A stretch of DNA of 64,000 bases from Lachnospiraceae bacterium (GTDB lineage: Bacteria > Bacillota > Clostridia > Lachnospirales > Lachnospiraceae): assembly GCA_910575255.1 (NCBI GenBank), contig CAJTEM010000008.1, positions 1 to 64,000 on the forward strand, in the 5' to 3' direction. The notes beneath the pieces are model-generated. The model was not told where the DNA came from, searched no databases, and worked only from the letters and a program-made list of their open reading frames with translations. The translations under genes were made by a program, and so were the position numbers. Positions 17,869 to 27,036 of this stretch are shown piece after piece. How positions within the stretch are numbered: position 1 is the stretch's first letter; the number at the start of each line of letters is the position of its first letter.

Positions 17869-18423
17869 CTACTCCTTTTCCATGACAATCTCTTTTAACA
17901 CTGCTTCTTCCAGATGAATCCCCAGTGCTTCCCGCCTTAAAATGCTTTCTGCAAAATCAAGATTCACAATAATCTCACTTTTATCGCCCAATTTTACTAC
18001 GAAAATATTTCGATCCTTTAACGGTCTTCCATCCCGCCTAAGAATTATGCCTGTATCTGTAATGTTCCCCTTCACCTCTTCCAAAACCACTAAAAAATAC
18101 CTTTTAACCACACCCTTTTTTGAATCGGCTAATAGAACTTCTTTCGATAATGCAGGATCTCCATACATACGGATCACAGACATCATCATCTCAGAAAACA
18201 GCAAAAACGGGTGACTGATCATATCCGGAAATAACGTGTTCTCTGTTATTGCAATAGGAAAGACCTGCAATGTTTCGATTTTGTAAAACTGCTCTTTACT
18301 CATCCAGCCTGGTTTAAATGAGGTTTTCCAATCCTCTATTTTAGGCCCATGGCAAAACTGTTCATCTGGCTTTAAGACAAAATACTTCAATGACTTCTCC
18401 TCCCGATCCATCTGTATTTTCAA
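17869..18423 (-). CDS. Unrecognised protein between the Hsp70-like ATPase and the spikes, 184 aa
   Basis: Not firmly recognised. The centre ('FPDMISHPFLLFSEMMMSVI', 'YFLVVLEEV', then a 'RDRNIFVVKLGDKSEIIVNL'-like end) faintly resembles Imm11/DUF1629-type proteins, but this is a weak impression. It is soluble with no membrane helix. The start is uncertain: a TTG at 18423 directly abuts the Hsp70-like stop, and an ATG at 18411 is the alternative. Tight packing on both sides (0 and 3 bases) argues it belongs to the core apparatus rather than to the cargo. It could be a baseplate or spike-assembly factor. Confidence 0.55.
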   Translation of the reverse strand: MKIQMDREEKSLKYFVLKPDEQFCHGPKIEDWKTSFKPGWMSKEQFYKIETLQVFPIAITENTLFPDMISHPFLLFSEMMMSVIRMYGDPALSKEVLLADSKKGVVKRYFLVVLEEVKGNITDTGIILRRDGRPLKDRNIFVVKLGDKSEIIVNLDFAESILRREALGIHLEEAVLKEIVMEKE

Positions 18424-21042
18424 TCACTTCATCCCATCAAAAAAGTTCCGCACCCATCCGTCATTTTCAAAATAGAACTCTTCCTCTTTCCCTAAATACA
18501 GCTTCCCATCCTTCCGGTACACCGGCGCCACAGAAAACGCCCAGTCCATCGGCCTTGCCCACACAAAGAACCTTACCTCCTGCTCTATGATGTCATCCGT
18601 ATCCGCCTGGAGGATATGGCCTCCATACTGCTCCTGGATCTCTTCATATGTTTTTTCCGCAAAATCCGCCAGAGAACTGTAGCAGGTGTACTGATACCGC
18701 TCCCTTCCCTCCATGTCTTTCAGATACAGTTTCAGCGTAAGGTCTTCCATATTCCTGGAGATCATGCCGCTTCGGCTGTTCCGTTTCAGCCGGTGGATCA
18801 GCACCACTTCTTCCCCGCTATGGGTAAAAGCGGTAATCCGGTAAGGCAGCGCCGGCTCCTTGGTATGGATTACAATATCGGCAAACCCATACTTCTTGTC
18901 CTTGAGATATTTCAGCGCCCCATCCACGCAGGCCATCTTTAACTCAAAATCCCGGGTCAGGTCACCGCTGCGGCGCTTGAACTGGATGGTTCTTCCCGGC
19001 ACAAACTCCTTTATGGCATCCCGGAAAATAAGTATCTTACAGGACTGTCCTGTCAACTTGATGATAGAATACTCTTCCAGCAGTTCCTCCTCATACATGT
19101 GTTCCATAAACCGCTTGATAATCCCGTAAATATCGGCCTTTAAAAGCAGCTCCAGCTCATAGATACTCAGATACACGGTGGGAAATTCTTTGATAATCCC
19201 AAGGCCATTCTCCCCATAGCCGGACATTTTCCATTTATCCACGGGTATCCAGGTAGTGGCGCTGTCGCTTACTTTTTGGGAAGACATGCCTACCCTCAGG
19301 GTTCCCACATGGTTATAAAATTCCTTTTTTACTATTTCTGCCAGATGGAACAGAAAATAGAAGCTGTTCTTTACTTTGAAATAGTCTGCCCTGCCCTGAT
19401 TCTCGAATTCCCGGAAACGGGTAGGAAGAAAACGTTCCGCTTTGCTGTACTCTTCCTCCAGTTCTCTATATACTTCCTCCGAACCGTACTGATCCACATA
19501 CCGGAATACATCCATATCATATCCGGAAAGGATCTCCTGCTCTTCTTTCAAATGCCCCGGATACAATTTGTTTACAATAGCAATCTTTATGAGTTGCATA
19601 ATCCGGTAAGTCAGGTTATTGCCGCCAAAATCCGTATCCCCATTCTCATAGGAAGTATCTATTTCAATCTGGTAAGCAACCCTCCTGTCCCAAATCCGGA
19701 ACGAACAGGAGCAAAGATCCGTGGTTCCGCCCCCGCAGTCGATAATCAGCGCCTTGTACTCCTGGCCATCCTCATAATTCCCCTTCCGGATCATTCCGGA
19801 TATGGTGTTATACAGCGCCGATACTCCCTCATCGATCATATCCCTTTTCTCTATGGCATATTCCGGAAGGATTTCTGAAAAAAGCTTCTGGAATCTCGCC
19901 TTCTGTTTCACCGGGCATGAGATATGGACTCCCTCGATCCTGCATTTAAACCGGTCACGGACTGCTTTGATCACGTACTCGAAGTAAGCTTTCAATATTT
20001 CCTTCCGCGATACAAACCCGCGCCTTCCCTGCCGGTCCGTGATTTCCTCCTGCTTTTCATAATCCCCGATCCAGCGCTTGATATCATAGAACACACAGAA
20101 CCCTTCGTCTATGTAGCTGGAATCCGCCAGGCGGATGGCATCATATCCAAAAAGAAATTTCGGCTCGTTGGATTCTACTGCCTGGATACCTACCACACTG
20201 GGAAACATCCTCGTTTCCTCCCAATCCTCAGACGTGTCGTAGAACAGGGCGTAGTTGGTGCTATTTACGCGCAACCCCCGCTCCCCATCATGCAGGCCGG
20301 CCTTTTCAAAGTACAGATTGTCCAGATAGACACCAGCCGTTGTGTTGGAGGTGCCGAAATCCATAGCCATAGGCATGGACAAGGGAATCGGCTTTTTGAC
20401 TTCAAAATCCAAAAGCGGGATGCGGTAGATCTCCATATATTCCGGTATGAAATCGTATTTCCCCGTGTAAATCCGGTAAAGCAGCTCGGATTCCCTGCGT
20501 CCCATACAGTATAGGCTGTAATTCTTTACACCGGACTCACGGCAGGCCAGAGCGGCTGCTTTTGTCAGGTACAGACAGTCTGTCCGGTTTCCCATAGCCA
20601 CCACGTTTAAAACAGCGCATAGCGTCCTGTCGCCGCCTACTACCAGGGCATTGGTTCCCGCCAGGCTTTTCTCATAAGGCAGGGTGAACCCGTCATAAAA
20701 ACCGATTACCAGCCCCTCGTAGGCAGTGATCTTAGAGCCGCACGAAACCCGGATATCCTGCCGCTCCTCTAACCTTGTCTCTCTTAATATCCGTTCCATC
20801 GCCTGCATTCCGTCTTCGTCCGGTTCCTCAATCAGGAAATATTCATCCGCCCCCCGGTATCTCAGGATGATACGGATCAGCTCCTCCTTATCCATTGGGT
20901 TCAAGACTCCCTGAATGATTTTTTCCTTTCGGCATATTTCCCTCAGTTGAAACGTGGTCATTAATTCCAGCTCTGCTTTCCGGTAACGTTTATCCGGGGC
21001 TTTCTCTTCCTTTCTCTTTATTACATATCCATACTTATCCAT
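18424..21042 (-). CDS. SAP-domain Hsp70/actin-fold ATPase, 872 aa
   Basis: Start chosen at the ATG behind AAGGGG (MDKYGYVIKR). Residues about 21-65 are SAP-like ('LMTTFQLREICRKEKI', 'DKEELIRIILRYRG'), a helix-hairpin usually binding nucleic acid. Hsp70-type nucleotide-binding motifs follow: phosphate-1 at about 226-238 ('MAMDFGTSNTTAGV'), phosphate-2 at about 431-444 ('ALIIDCGGGTTDL'), 'GDTDFGGNNLTYRI' at about 468, and a late adenosine-type 'LTGQSCKILIFRDAIKEF' at about 663. There is no DnaK-type substrate-binding domain; the last 200 residues are different. A J-domain gene lies in the same operon. It may replace ClpV as chaperone ATPase, or act in assembly. Its exact role is unknown. Confidence 0.75.
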   Translation of the reverse strand: MDKYGYVIKRKEEKAPDKRYRKAELELMTTFQLREICRKEKIIQGVLNPMDKEELIRIILRYRGADEYFLIEEPDEDGMQAMERILRETRLEERQDIRVSCGSKITAYEGLVIGFYDGFTLPYEKSLAGTNALVVGGDRTLCAVLNVVAMGNRTDCLYLTKAAALACRESGVKNYSLYCMGRRESELLYRIYTGKYDFIPEYMEIYRIPLLDFEVKKPIPLSMPMAMDFGTSNTTAGVYLDNLYFEKAGLHDGERGLRVNSTNYALFYDTSEDWEETRMFPSVVGIQAVESNEPKFLFGYDAIRLADSSYIDEGFCVFYDIKRWIGDYEKQEEITDRQGRRGFVSRKEILKAYFEYVIKAVRDRFKCRIEGVHISCPVKQKARFQKLFSEILPEYAIEKRDMIDEGVSALYNTISGMIRKGNYEDGQEYKALIIDCGGGTTDLCSCSFRIWDRRVAYQIEIDTSYENGDTDFGGNNLTYRIMQLIKIAIVNKLYPGHLKEEQEILSGYDMDVFRYVDQYGSEEVYRELEEEYSKAERFLPTRFREFENQGRADYFKVKNSFYFLFHLAEIVKKEFYNHVGTLRVGMSSQKVSDSATTWIPVDKWKMSGYGENGLGIIKEFPTVYLSIYELELLLKADIYGIIKRFMEHMYEEELLEEYSIIKLTGQSCKILIFRDAIKEFVPGRTIQFKRRSGDLTRDFELKMACVDGALKYLKDKKYGFADIVIHTKEPALPYRITAFTHSGEEVVLIHRLKRNSRSGMISRNMEDLTLKLYLKDMEGRERYQYTCYSSLADFAEKTYEEIQEQYGGHILQADTDDIIEQEVRFFVWARPMDWAFSVAPVYRKDGKLYLGKEEEFYFENDGWVRNFFDGMK

Positions 21043-21075
21043 TTTATTACCCCTTGTCAGCATTCTCAGGCAGGA

Positions 21076-21768
21076 CTAAAACAGCACCATTTCATCCATT
21101 ATCATTGTTTCATCCACATCAATAATCCCAAAGTGATGTTCCCAAAACAAGTGCACCTGGTAATTGACCGGCAGAAACATATCCTCTAAAAATTCCAGCC
21201 TTTCTCTTTCCCTTTCTGTCTCTGTAACACCTATGTAAACCAACACTTGCCGTACAGCCTCATTGCTGGCATAGACCAGCGAATCTGGATACATGCACCT
21301 CATGACCTCCCGGAAAAGATAAACAGAACATCCGCACTGATATAATTTCAATACAAGCCGAAGCAGACGGCGGATTTTCTCCTTCTCGTACCGCTCTACC
21401 ACCCTTGCTGCCTGACTTCCGCACACGCCTTCCAGCAAATCCTTCAAAAAGAACCGCAGTGCATATTCCTGCTTAGACAGTCCCTGACGCAAATCCAACT
21501 GGACAAAATACTGCATGGCAACATCAAAAAATATTTTTCTTCCCTTTTCATATCCTTCCAGATTCCTGTCAAACAAGGCCGAGAATTCTTTGGAAAACCG
21601 GTATAAAGGATTCATTTCCACCGTTTTCTGTTCCAAATCCTGTCTGTTGATCGTTTCCATTGCAATCTCTGTATAAGGGCTCCCATTGTTTACCGGAACA
21701 TACCGGATTTCCTCCCTTGGTATTCCTGCCTGATCCGCAGCTAAAGCGGCTTCCCATGCGTAATTCAT
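21076..21768 (-). CDS. Unrecognised core protein, baseplate candidate, 230 aa
   Basis: Not recognised. It starts with an ATGA overlap with the stop of the 435-aa gene, so translation is coupled and equimolar complex formation is likely. It is helical and charged ('YALRFFLKDLLEG', 'RLLRLVLKLYQCGCSVYLFREV'), with a C-terminal 'FLPVNYQVHLFWEHHFGIID' block that would suit a wedge or tail-tip protein. No membrane helix is present. The locus has sheath, tube and spike genes but no recognisable TssE/F/G/K, so this pair is the first place to look for wedge functions. Confidence 0.5.
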   Translation of the reverse strand: MNYAWEAALAADQAGIPREEIRYVPVNNGSPYTEIAMETINRQDLEQKTVEMNPLYRFSKEFSALFDRNLEGYEKGRKIFFDVAMQYFVQLDLRQGLSKQEYALRFFLKDLLEGVCGSQAARVVERYEKEKIRRLLRLVLKLYQCGCSVYLFREVMRCMYPDSLVYASNEAVRQVLVYIGVTETERERERLEFLEDMFLPVNYQVHLFWEHHFGIIDVDETMIMDEMVLF

Positions 21769-23072
21769 GTGATTACCCCCACACAGCGGTACTCGCTGAT
21801 CTCCATCTGTATCTGTGAGATGACAAACCGCACCATGCTGTCATTCAAATAATGGCCTTGCTGCCGTTCTTTAAATTTCAGCAGCAACACCTTCCGGCTC
21901 TCCATAGGGAATAACTCATCCCTCACAAACCAGTTCATACCCTTTATATTAGGAAAATCCATTCCATTATAGCAAATTTCATACCCTACCACTTCAATAT
22001 AATCCCGGATGTCTGTTTCCATAATCCGGCGGAATAAATCTGTTTTGGTCATAAGCTGAACCCGGCTGTTTTCCGCATAGCGTCGGATAAAAGAATCCCG
22101 TTTTCGATTTGTCAGAAGCGGCGCATCATAATCCAGGGAACGGACGGTTTCCTTTTGGACAAAATGAAGAGCTTTCCAGTTTTCGAAGGTTTCCTTTAAG
22201 GATTTAAGGATAATCTTCTTCCTCTCACGGCGAATCTCCAATATTTCCTCATTGGTCTGGATTAAATAGCCATCCTTTTCATTCTTATCCTCCAGAGAAA
22301 ACTCGTGTTCATAGTACCTTCCATTCATACAAGGGAGCATGAAATCCGCACAGTCAAATTTCACCCATTCTATATTCCAAAGAGGGATCCATCCATAGCG
22401 GATATTCTCGTTATATTCCCCAAAATCAATGGTTATCTCCTCCAGAGAATTTGGTACCGGTTCTGCCCCCTCTGCCTGGATGAAAACATCATAAAACTTA
22501 TCCAGATATCCGGTATTGATGGTATTCCATGGGATATGATTATCCTGGAACACCTGATAAAGTCCCTCCATCGCATCCCGGTATCGCTTTGCCGGCAGAA
22601 TTTCCACTGTGGTTATCTTATGTTCTTCCCCTTGGGTTACCACACCTGGATATTCTTTCTTATTTTCAAATTCTCTCTGTCTGCTATCTGAAGTTTCCAA
22701 AAAAATGCTTCCCAGCCAGTGCCGATTTCCATCATGCAATGTTCCCCTCAAAATTTTTTCATCTAAATCGTCCTCTGTTACCGGAAATAGTGTTCCGTTG
22801 GTAGGATCATAATGTTTTTGCTCTACAACCGTCATAACCGTCTCATACTGATTCTCGGCAATTTCCAATTCATCGTATACCCGGTGCTCCAACTGTTGAT
22901 ACTTGGCCTCCATGCCTTGGATTACCTTCCCCAGTCCCTCCAGCAATAGTTTTTTTACAAACTTCCTTTCATCCAGCTCGTCAATCTCTCTTAAACGTTC
23001 CTCTATATATCGCTCAAAATCAAAAGGATATTCCAAGATGGCGGACAGGTGATTATCTTTCCAATTCTCCAT
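21765..23072 (-). CDS. Unrecognised core protein, baseplate candidate, 435 aa
   Basis: Not recognised. The start at 23072 (MENWKDN) has GGGAGG 9 bases upstream and lies 4 bases after the stop of the PP2C-TPR gene. The N-terminus is helical and charged ('FERYIEERLREIDELDERKF'), and the middle mixes beta and helix ('DFGEYNENIRYGWIPLWNIE'). The C-terminus has 'YLNDSMVRFVISQIQMEISE'. It is translationally coupled to the 230-aa gene. It is soluble with no signal. Its place between regulators and spike genes, and the lack of other baseplate genes, make a structural baseplate role plausible but unproven. Confidence 0.5.
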   Translation of the reverse strand: MENWKDNHLSAILEYPFDFERYIEERLREIDELDERKFVKKLLLEGLGKVIQGMEAKYQQLEHRVYDELEIAENQYETVMTVVEQKHYDPTNGTLFPVTEDDLDEKILRGTLHDGNRHWLGSIFLETSDSRQREFENKKEYPGVVTQGEEHKITTVEILPAKRYRDAMEGLYQVFQDNHIPWNTINTGYLDKFYDVFIQAEGAEPVPNSLEEITIDFGEYNENIRYGWIPLWNIEWVKFDCADFMLPCMNGRYYEHEFSLEDKNEKDGYLIQTNEEILEIRRERKKIILKSLKETFENWKALHFVQKETVRSLDYDAPLLTNRKRDSFIRRYAENSRVQLMTKTDLFRRIMETDIRDYIEVVGYEICYNGMDFPNIKGMNWFVRDELFPMESRKVLLLKFKERQQGHYLNDSMVRFVISQIQMEISEYRCVGVIT

Positions 23073-23076
23073 TTTT

Positions 23077-24957
23077 CTACTCCTCCCCAAAAACTCTGGT
23101 TGCCGGAGGCTGACTTGATATTATCCCAGGGCCAATCTCACCGCTGAAGTCTTCTTTCCCCGAACCCACTTGAGCAGTTTCTTCCGTTTCCAGACTTTCT
23201 TTTTCCGCTTGTTCTATAGCAGTTTCCAGAATTTCAATCAGTCCTTCTATCTCAACTACTTTATCATCTAATTTCAGTTCCCTATATAGATTCTTGGCAA
23301 AGAGATACTGCTTTTTGGCCTCCAACTTGTTCCCGGCTGCCTCTTCTCCCTTACCTGCCAGCACGAATTCCTCTGCTTGTCGTTCCTTCTGCTTATTCTC
23401 TTCCGCCTTTTGGCCGCTGGAGGAAATCTTGGTCTGGAGCAACTCCGCATGGGCGGTATCCCCTAATTCCTGATACTTCTCCAGGGCCATGGCATAGAAA
23501 GCCTTTGCGCCTTCATAATCTCCTTCTGCAAACGCCTTGTCTCCATCTGATGCCAGCTGCGTTGCCCCGGTTTCATTGGAAGCCTTGGCTCTTGCCTCCT
23601 GCGTATCCGCTTCCTCTGCTTTATCCCGGCTGGCATACATCGCTTCCAACGCATCTATGGCATCCTTCCTGCCTTCTTCAAAGTATGTCTTGGTGGCAAG
23701 GCTTTTCGCCTGCAGATACTTTTCCTCAGCCCTTTCGTAATCTCCCTGGGCTGTCAGCGTATCCCCAAGCTGGATATAATCAAACACTGACAGGTAATCT
23801 GTGATATGGGAGAGTTGCCTGTCTATGTACTCGTCTGCCACCCGGTCTGCATACCGTGAACGTTCCTTGGCCGTTACATATGCCGTCTGGGCATCCCCAT
23901 ATTTACCGCTGCTTAATGTGTCATCCGCCACATTTACCGCTTCGATCAGCTTCTGGTAATCGGAAATTTCCTGAATTTCTTTCTTTACTTTCAATTTTTC
24001 CGCCAGCTTTAATGCCTCGCCGCATTCTTCCTTTGCCCGCAAAAAGTTGTCATCCTGGATATATTCAATCATGTTGGAGTAACGCCGCTCCATTTCATCC
24101 ATCTGCTTCTGTCGCTGCCGGTGTAAGAGCCACAAAACCAGGCTTACCGCCAAAACTATCGCCAAAACCGCCATCGCTATGGCAACCATCTTTTTTATGC
24201 GCCGTTTCCGGTTCGGATCCAGAAAAACCTTATCCACAAAAATCGATACAAAGGTATAGTTCTCCAAGTTTCCCGGCTGTTTGGACAAAAGGAGGTCTTC
24301 TATATTATCCAGGCTTTCCTGGGGATCATCCTTCGCCTCAGAAAATACGTCATCCAATTCCCCATTATCAAGGTTTTCCCAGATCCCCCGGCTGTAAAGG
24401 GTAAGGATATCACCATTTTCCAGGCTGAACTTTTTCGATACAAAGGGACGGAATCCATTTTCCTGTCCCAGATAGGTATACAGATTATTCCGTTGTTCAT
24501 GCCTGGACAGGACATTCTCCGGTAACTCTTTTTCTTTTATAAGCTGCGTACCAAGGGACATGTCCTTTGTCTGCTCCTTTACCGTTCCATCCCGATAAAA
24601 GCGGAGCCTGGTATTTCCCGCATATCCATAGCGGACTTTTGCATAATCCGTGACTATTACTGTAACAGATGCTTTTAATTTTTCCCGGCTGTCTGCCTTG
24701 ACGAGAGCCCTGTTTGCTGTTTTCAGAAGGGAAAAGACCGTATGCTTTTTTATAGACGGATGCTCTTCAAAGGCCAGAATAATCGCCTGGGTGGCCAGCC
24801 TGGCGCTTTTTGAATCCGGCAGATCATTTAGCCCGTCAGCTATGACATAACACGCATATTGATCCAGCTCCACATAAGCAAAATAATCATTATTTTCCAG
24901 CCCGGAACCTGCTTCTGAAATAAAAGCGGTTTTAAAGGTGCTGTTCTGTTTCCTCAT
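23077..24957 (-). CDS. PP2C-like pseudophosphatase with membrane helix and TPR domain, 626 aa
   Basis: Residues about 1-240 have the PP2C layout ('ENNDYFAYV', 'CYVIADGLNDLPDSKSAR', 'SVTVIVTDY', 'GDILTLYSRGIWENL', 'LENYTFVSIFV'). The GG after ADG is ND. The metal-binding Asp in the canonical SDG is replaced (SRG at about 189-191), and the final DN is EN, so catalytic activity is doubtful. A single membrane helix lies at about 257-278. The rest is TPR-like helical repeats ('GKYGDAQTAYVTAKERSR', 'GDYERAEEKYLQAKSL', 'GDYEGAKAFYAMALEKYQ'). It may be a phospho-sensor or scaffold partner of the FHA proteins and the intact PP2C. Confidence 0.75.
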   Translation of the reverse strand: MRKQNSTFKTAFISEAGSGLENNDYFAYVELDQYACYVIADGLNDLPDSKSARLATQAIILAFEEHPSIKKHTVFSLLKTANRALVKADSREKLKASVTVIVTDYAKVRYGYAGNTRLRFYRDGTVKEQTKDMSLGTQLIKEKELPENVLSRHEQRNNLYTYLGQENGFRPFVSKKFSLENGDILTLYSRGIWENLDNGELDDVFSEAKDDPQESLDNIEDLLLSKQPGNLENYTFVSIFVDKVFLDPNRKRRIKKMVAIAMAVLAIVLAVSLVLWLLHRQRQKQMDEMERRYSNMIEYIQDDNFLRAKEECGEALKLAEKLKVKKEIQEISDYQKLIEAVNVADDTLSSGKYGDAQTAYVTAKERSRYADRVADEYIDRQLSHITDYLSVFDYIQLGDTLTAQGDYERAEEKYLQAKSLATKTYFEEGRKDAIDALEAMYASRDKAEEADTQEARAKASNETGATQLASDGDKAFAEGDYEGAKAFYAMALEKYQELGDTAHAELLQTKISSSGQKAEENKQKERQAEEFVLAGKGEEAAGNKLEAKKQYLFAKNLYRELKLDDKVVEIEGLIEILETAIEQAEKESLETEETAQVGSGKEDFSGEIGPGIISSQPPATRVFGEE

Positions 24958-25007
24958 TCTGTGAATCCCTCCTGCGTCCTGTTCCTATCTCTAATAGCTA
25001 TTTACCG

Positions 25008-25844
25008 CTATGGAATATTTATCACCACAACACTTGCATTGTCTTTTTCTTCTTCCTCACTTCGGTTTACCAGTTCCACCAGCCGAAACGCTTTATCCTG
25101 GCAGCTGCCTTCCCCTTCCAGACAGTCCTCCATATCCTTCCACCTGGCTGTTTCATACATCCCATCACTCATCAACAGCACATATTCCCCTCCATAAAGG
25201 GTAATAGGCGTATCAAAAAATTCCACATCCCGGAACCCATCCCGCCCCACAAAGTTGTAGAGCCGATGATGGTTCAGCAGGCTGAGCGCTTCCTGCCTGG
25301 TCAGCTTTCCTTCTTCATACTTCTGATTTGCTAACACGCCAATGGTATGGCCGGAACTGACCGGCACCAGTTCATGATTCCGATATACGGCGATTTTTAC
25401 GTTTCCCACCACCGCATAATACAGCTTCCGGTTCTTAATTAACACCACACCGACAGAAGCGCTTCCCTGGTTCTCCTCCAACTGGTTCAATATCTCCCGG
25501 TTAGCTGCCTGGAAGGCTCTCCGAAATGAATATTGGGGATTATAAAATGCATTCCGGTCTTCAAATAAATCCCGGAAAACATTCACTGCTGTCCGGCTGG
25601 CAATCTTTCCTCCATAATGTTTTCCCATCCCATCTGCCAGAACCGCCATAAGTCCTTCCCCGGTTTCCGTAATGCCGTATTCATCCTCCTGCACCTCCCG
25701 GTCTCCAATCGTCTTCGAAGTCCCAGTTTCGCAAAATCCTCTGTTCCTTCCCTTCTTAGAATGTACGCTTAACCGCACCCGTTCTGCTATAAGTACAGTG
25801 ACAAAAAGAAACAGCAATAAAATAATTACTTCAGGAATCGTCAT
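25008..25844 (-). CDS. Membrane-anchored PP2C protein phosphatase, 278 aa
   Basis: The start at 25844 (MTIPEVII) is chosen because AGGAGG stands just before it and because an earlier start would overlap the FHA gene. The N-terminal helix (residues about 5-22) anchors the protein. PP2C motifs are complete: 'GDREVQEDEYG', 'AVLADGMGKHYGG', 'LLMSDGMYETARW' and 'KDNASVVVI', with all metal-binding aspartates present. In type VI systems PppA-type PP2C enzymes reverse Ser/Thr phosphorylation that turns on assembly through an FHA protein. No kinase gene is seen here, so the kinase would be encoded elsewhere. A 3' fragment of a second copy lies at 2340-2520. Confidence 0.85.
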   Translation of the reverse strand: MTIPEVIILLLFLFVTVLIAERVRLSVHSKKGRNRGFCETGTSKTIGDREVQEDEYGITETGEGLMAVLADGMGKHYGGKIASRTAVNVFRDLFEDRNAFYNPQYSFRRAFQAANREILNQLEENQGSASVGVVLIKNRKLYYAVVGNVKIAVYRNHELVPVSSGHTIGVLANQKYEEGKLTRQEALSLLNHHRLYNFVGRDGFRDVEFFDTPITLYGGEYVLLMSDGMYETARWKDMEDCLEGEGSCQDKAFRLVELVNRSEEEEKDNASVVVINIP

Positions 25845-25857
25845 AGGTTTCCTCCTG

Positions 25858-26391
25858 TCAGCCTTCTGTTTCAGGATTCCTGCTTTTCTCATCCTGCCAC
25901 ATAAAATTCTCCCCACAGAACGGAACAAATGCAAATTTGCTTTCGCCCATCTCAATCACATCATAGGGGTTTAAAACCGTGGGGGTGTAAACCGCTGCTT
26001 CGTTATGGTACACCAGCCCATTGCTGTCCCCTGGCAGCAATACAGTTTCTTTCTTCTTCGGGTCAAACACGATAACACCGTGGTTTCTCCGGGATATCTG
26101 ATTGTCCCCCAATATCTGGATATCCATATCGTCAGCCCGGCCAATGAAATTTTTTCCAGATCTGATCTTGTAATCCTTTCCCTGCCTGGGACCGGAAATG
26201 CATACCAGCCATCCACATACCGGGGACACTTCCTGAGCAAATAACAACTCTTCTAGCTCCTCTCCGCCGTTTCCTCCGATCTCTTTCTTTTCCTTTGTCG
26301 CTGTTTCAATATTACAGTATGGACACACAGTTCCATATCTTCTGGATGAAAACAGATGCCCGTTCTGGCATCGGATCAGATTACTGTTCAT
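25858..26391 (-). CDS. Zinc-ribbon and FHA domain protein, 177 aa
   Basis: The N-terminus has paired cysteines, 'RCQNGHLFSSRRYGTVCPYC', a short zinc ribbon. Residues about 65-155 form an FHA domain ('FIGRADDMDIQILGDNQISR', 'RNHGVIVFDPKKKETVLLPG', 'VIEMGESKFAFVPF'). FHA domains bind phosphothreonine, and Fha1-type proteins relay kinase signals to sheath assembly in type VI systems. The gene lies 13 bases upstream of the PP2C and downstream of a second FHA gene. Confidence 0.85.
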   Translation of the reverse strand: MNSNLIRCQNGHLFSSRRYGTVCPYCNIETATKEKKEIGGNGGEELEELLFAQEVSPVCGWLVCISGPRQGKDYKIRSGKNFIGRADDMDIQILGDNQISRRNHGVIVFDPKKKETVLLPGDSNGLVYHNEAAVYTPTVLNPYDVIEMGESKFAFVPFCGENFMWQDEKSRNPETEG

Positions 26392-26461
26392 AGTGTCTTT
26401 TCTCCTTTAATCTTTGCCTCGGTATCCGGCTTAACCGGTAATTCCACTTATTTTATATTCA

Positions 26462-27016
26462 TTACTTTAATAACAAGTGATTCAGCCCTATGTACAAACA
26501 ATCCCCCCGCTCCAAGCGGCAGGCTGTATCCCTGGAAAGCCTATAAACCCTCCCGTCACTGGCCTTCTTTATGCTGATTCCATTGCTGCTTCCCAAATCC
26601 TCCACATACCAATTGCCGGCAGAGTAATTCAGCACTGCATGCTCTATATCTACCATACTGGCATAGGGACTCTGCCCCAGATCAATATCCACTTGGTTCT
26701 CTCTCACATCCCGCCCAATGACCATGGCTGTTTTCCCATAAATATCCCAACTCATCAGGGGCTTGTCCTCCTCATTCAACAATACGATCTCCGTAATCAG
26801 CCCGTCTTTCCCCGGACTTCCATACCCTGGCTGTTCCATGTATTGGTTCCTGTCCTCCTTATCCCTGACTGCCAGCAGCAGAAATAAGACAGCCAATATG
26901 CAGGCCAGAATAAGTATGGGGTTCCGCCATGTAACCTGATCCGGGTACAGGAGCACGATTCCGATGACTGCCATACAGAAGCAGACAATAATAAGATCCA
27001 GCACCCTCTTTTTCAT
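26462..27016 (-). CDS. Membrane FHA-domain protein, 184 aa
   Basis: Two N-terminal membrane segments ('LDLIIVCFCMAVIGIVLLYP', 'PILILACILAVLFLLLAV') are followed by a cytosolic FHA domain at about 95-184 ('AMVIGRDVRENQVDIDL', 'VDIEHAVLNY', 'WYVEDLGSSNGISIKKA'). The GR, H and SxNG residues typical of phosphothreonine pockets are present. It likely recruits phosphorylated partners to the membrane. Neighbours are the J-domain gene (20 bases upstream) and the zinc-ribbon FHA gene. Confidence 0.85.
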   Translation of the reverse strand: MKKRVLDLIIVCFCMAVIGIVLLYPDQVTWRNPILILACILAVLFLLLAVRDKEDRNQYMEQPGYGSPGKDGLITEIVLLNEEDKPLMSWDIYGKTAMVIGRDVRENQVDIDLGQSPYASMVDIEHAVLNYSAGNWYVEDLGSSNGISIKKASDGRVYRLSRDTACRLERGDCLYIGLNHLLLK

Positions 27017-27036
27017 TCTGCTTATCCTTCCTTCTC

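Noticed and set aside
23856-24404. Long plus-strand frames inside minus-strand genes
   Set aside because: They lack ribosome sites, have skewed low-complexity composition (Pro/Ser/Leu-rich), and lie fully antisense to well-supported genes.
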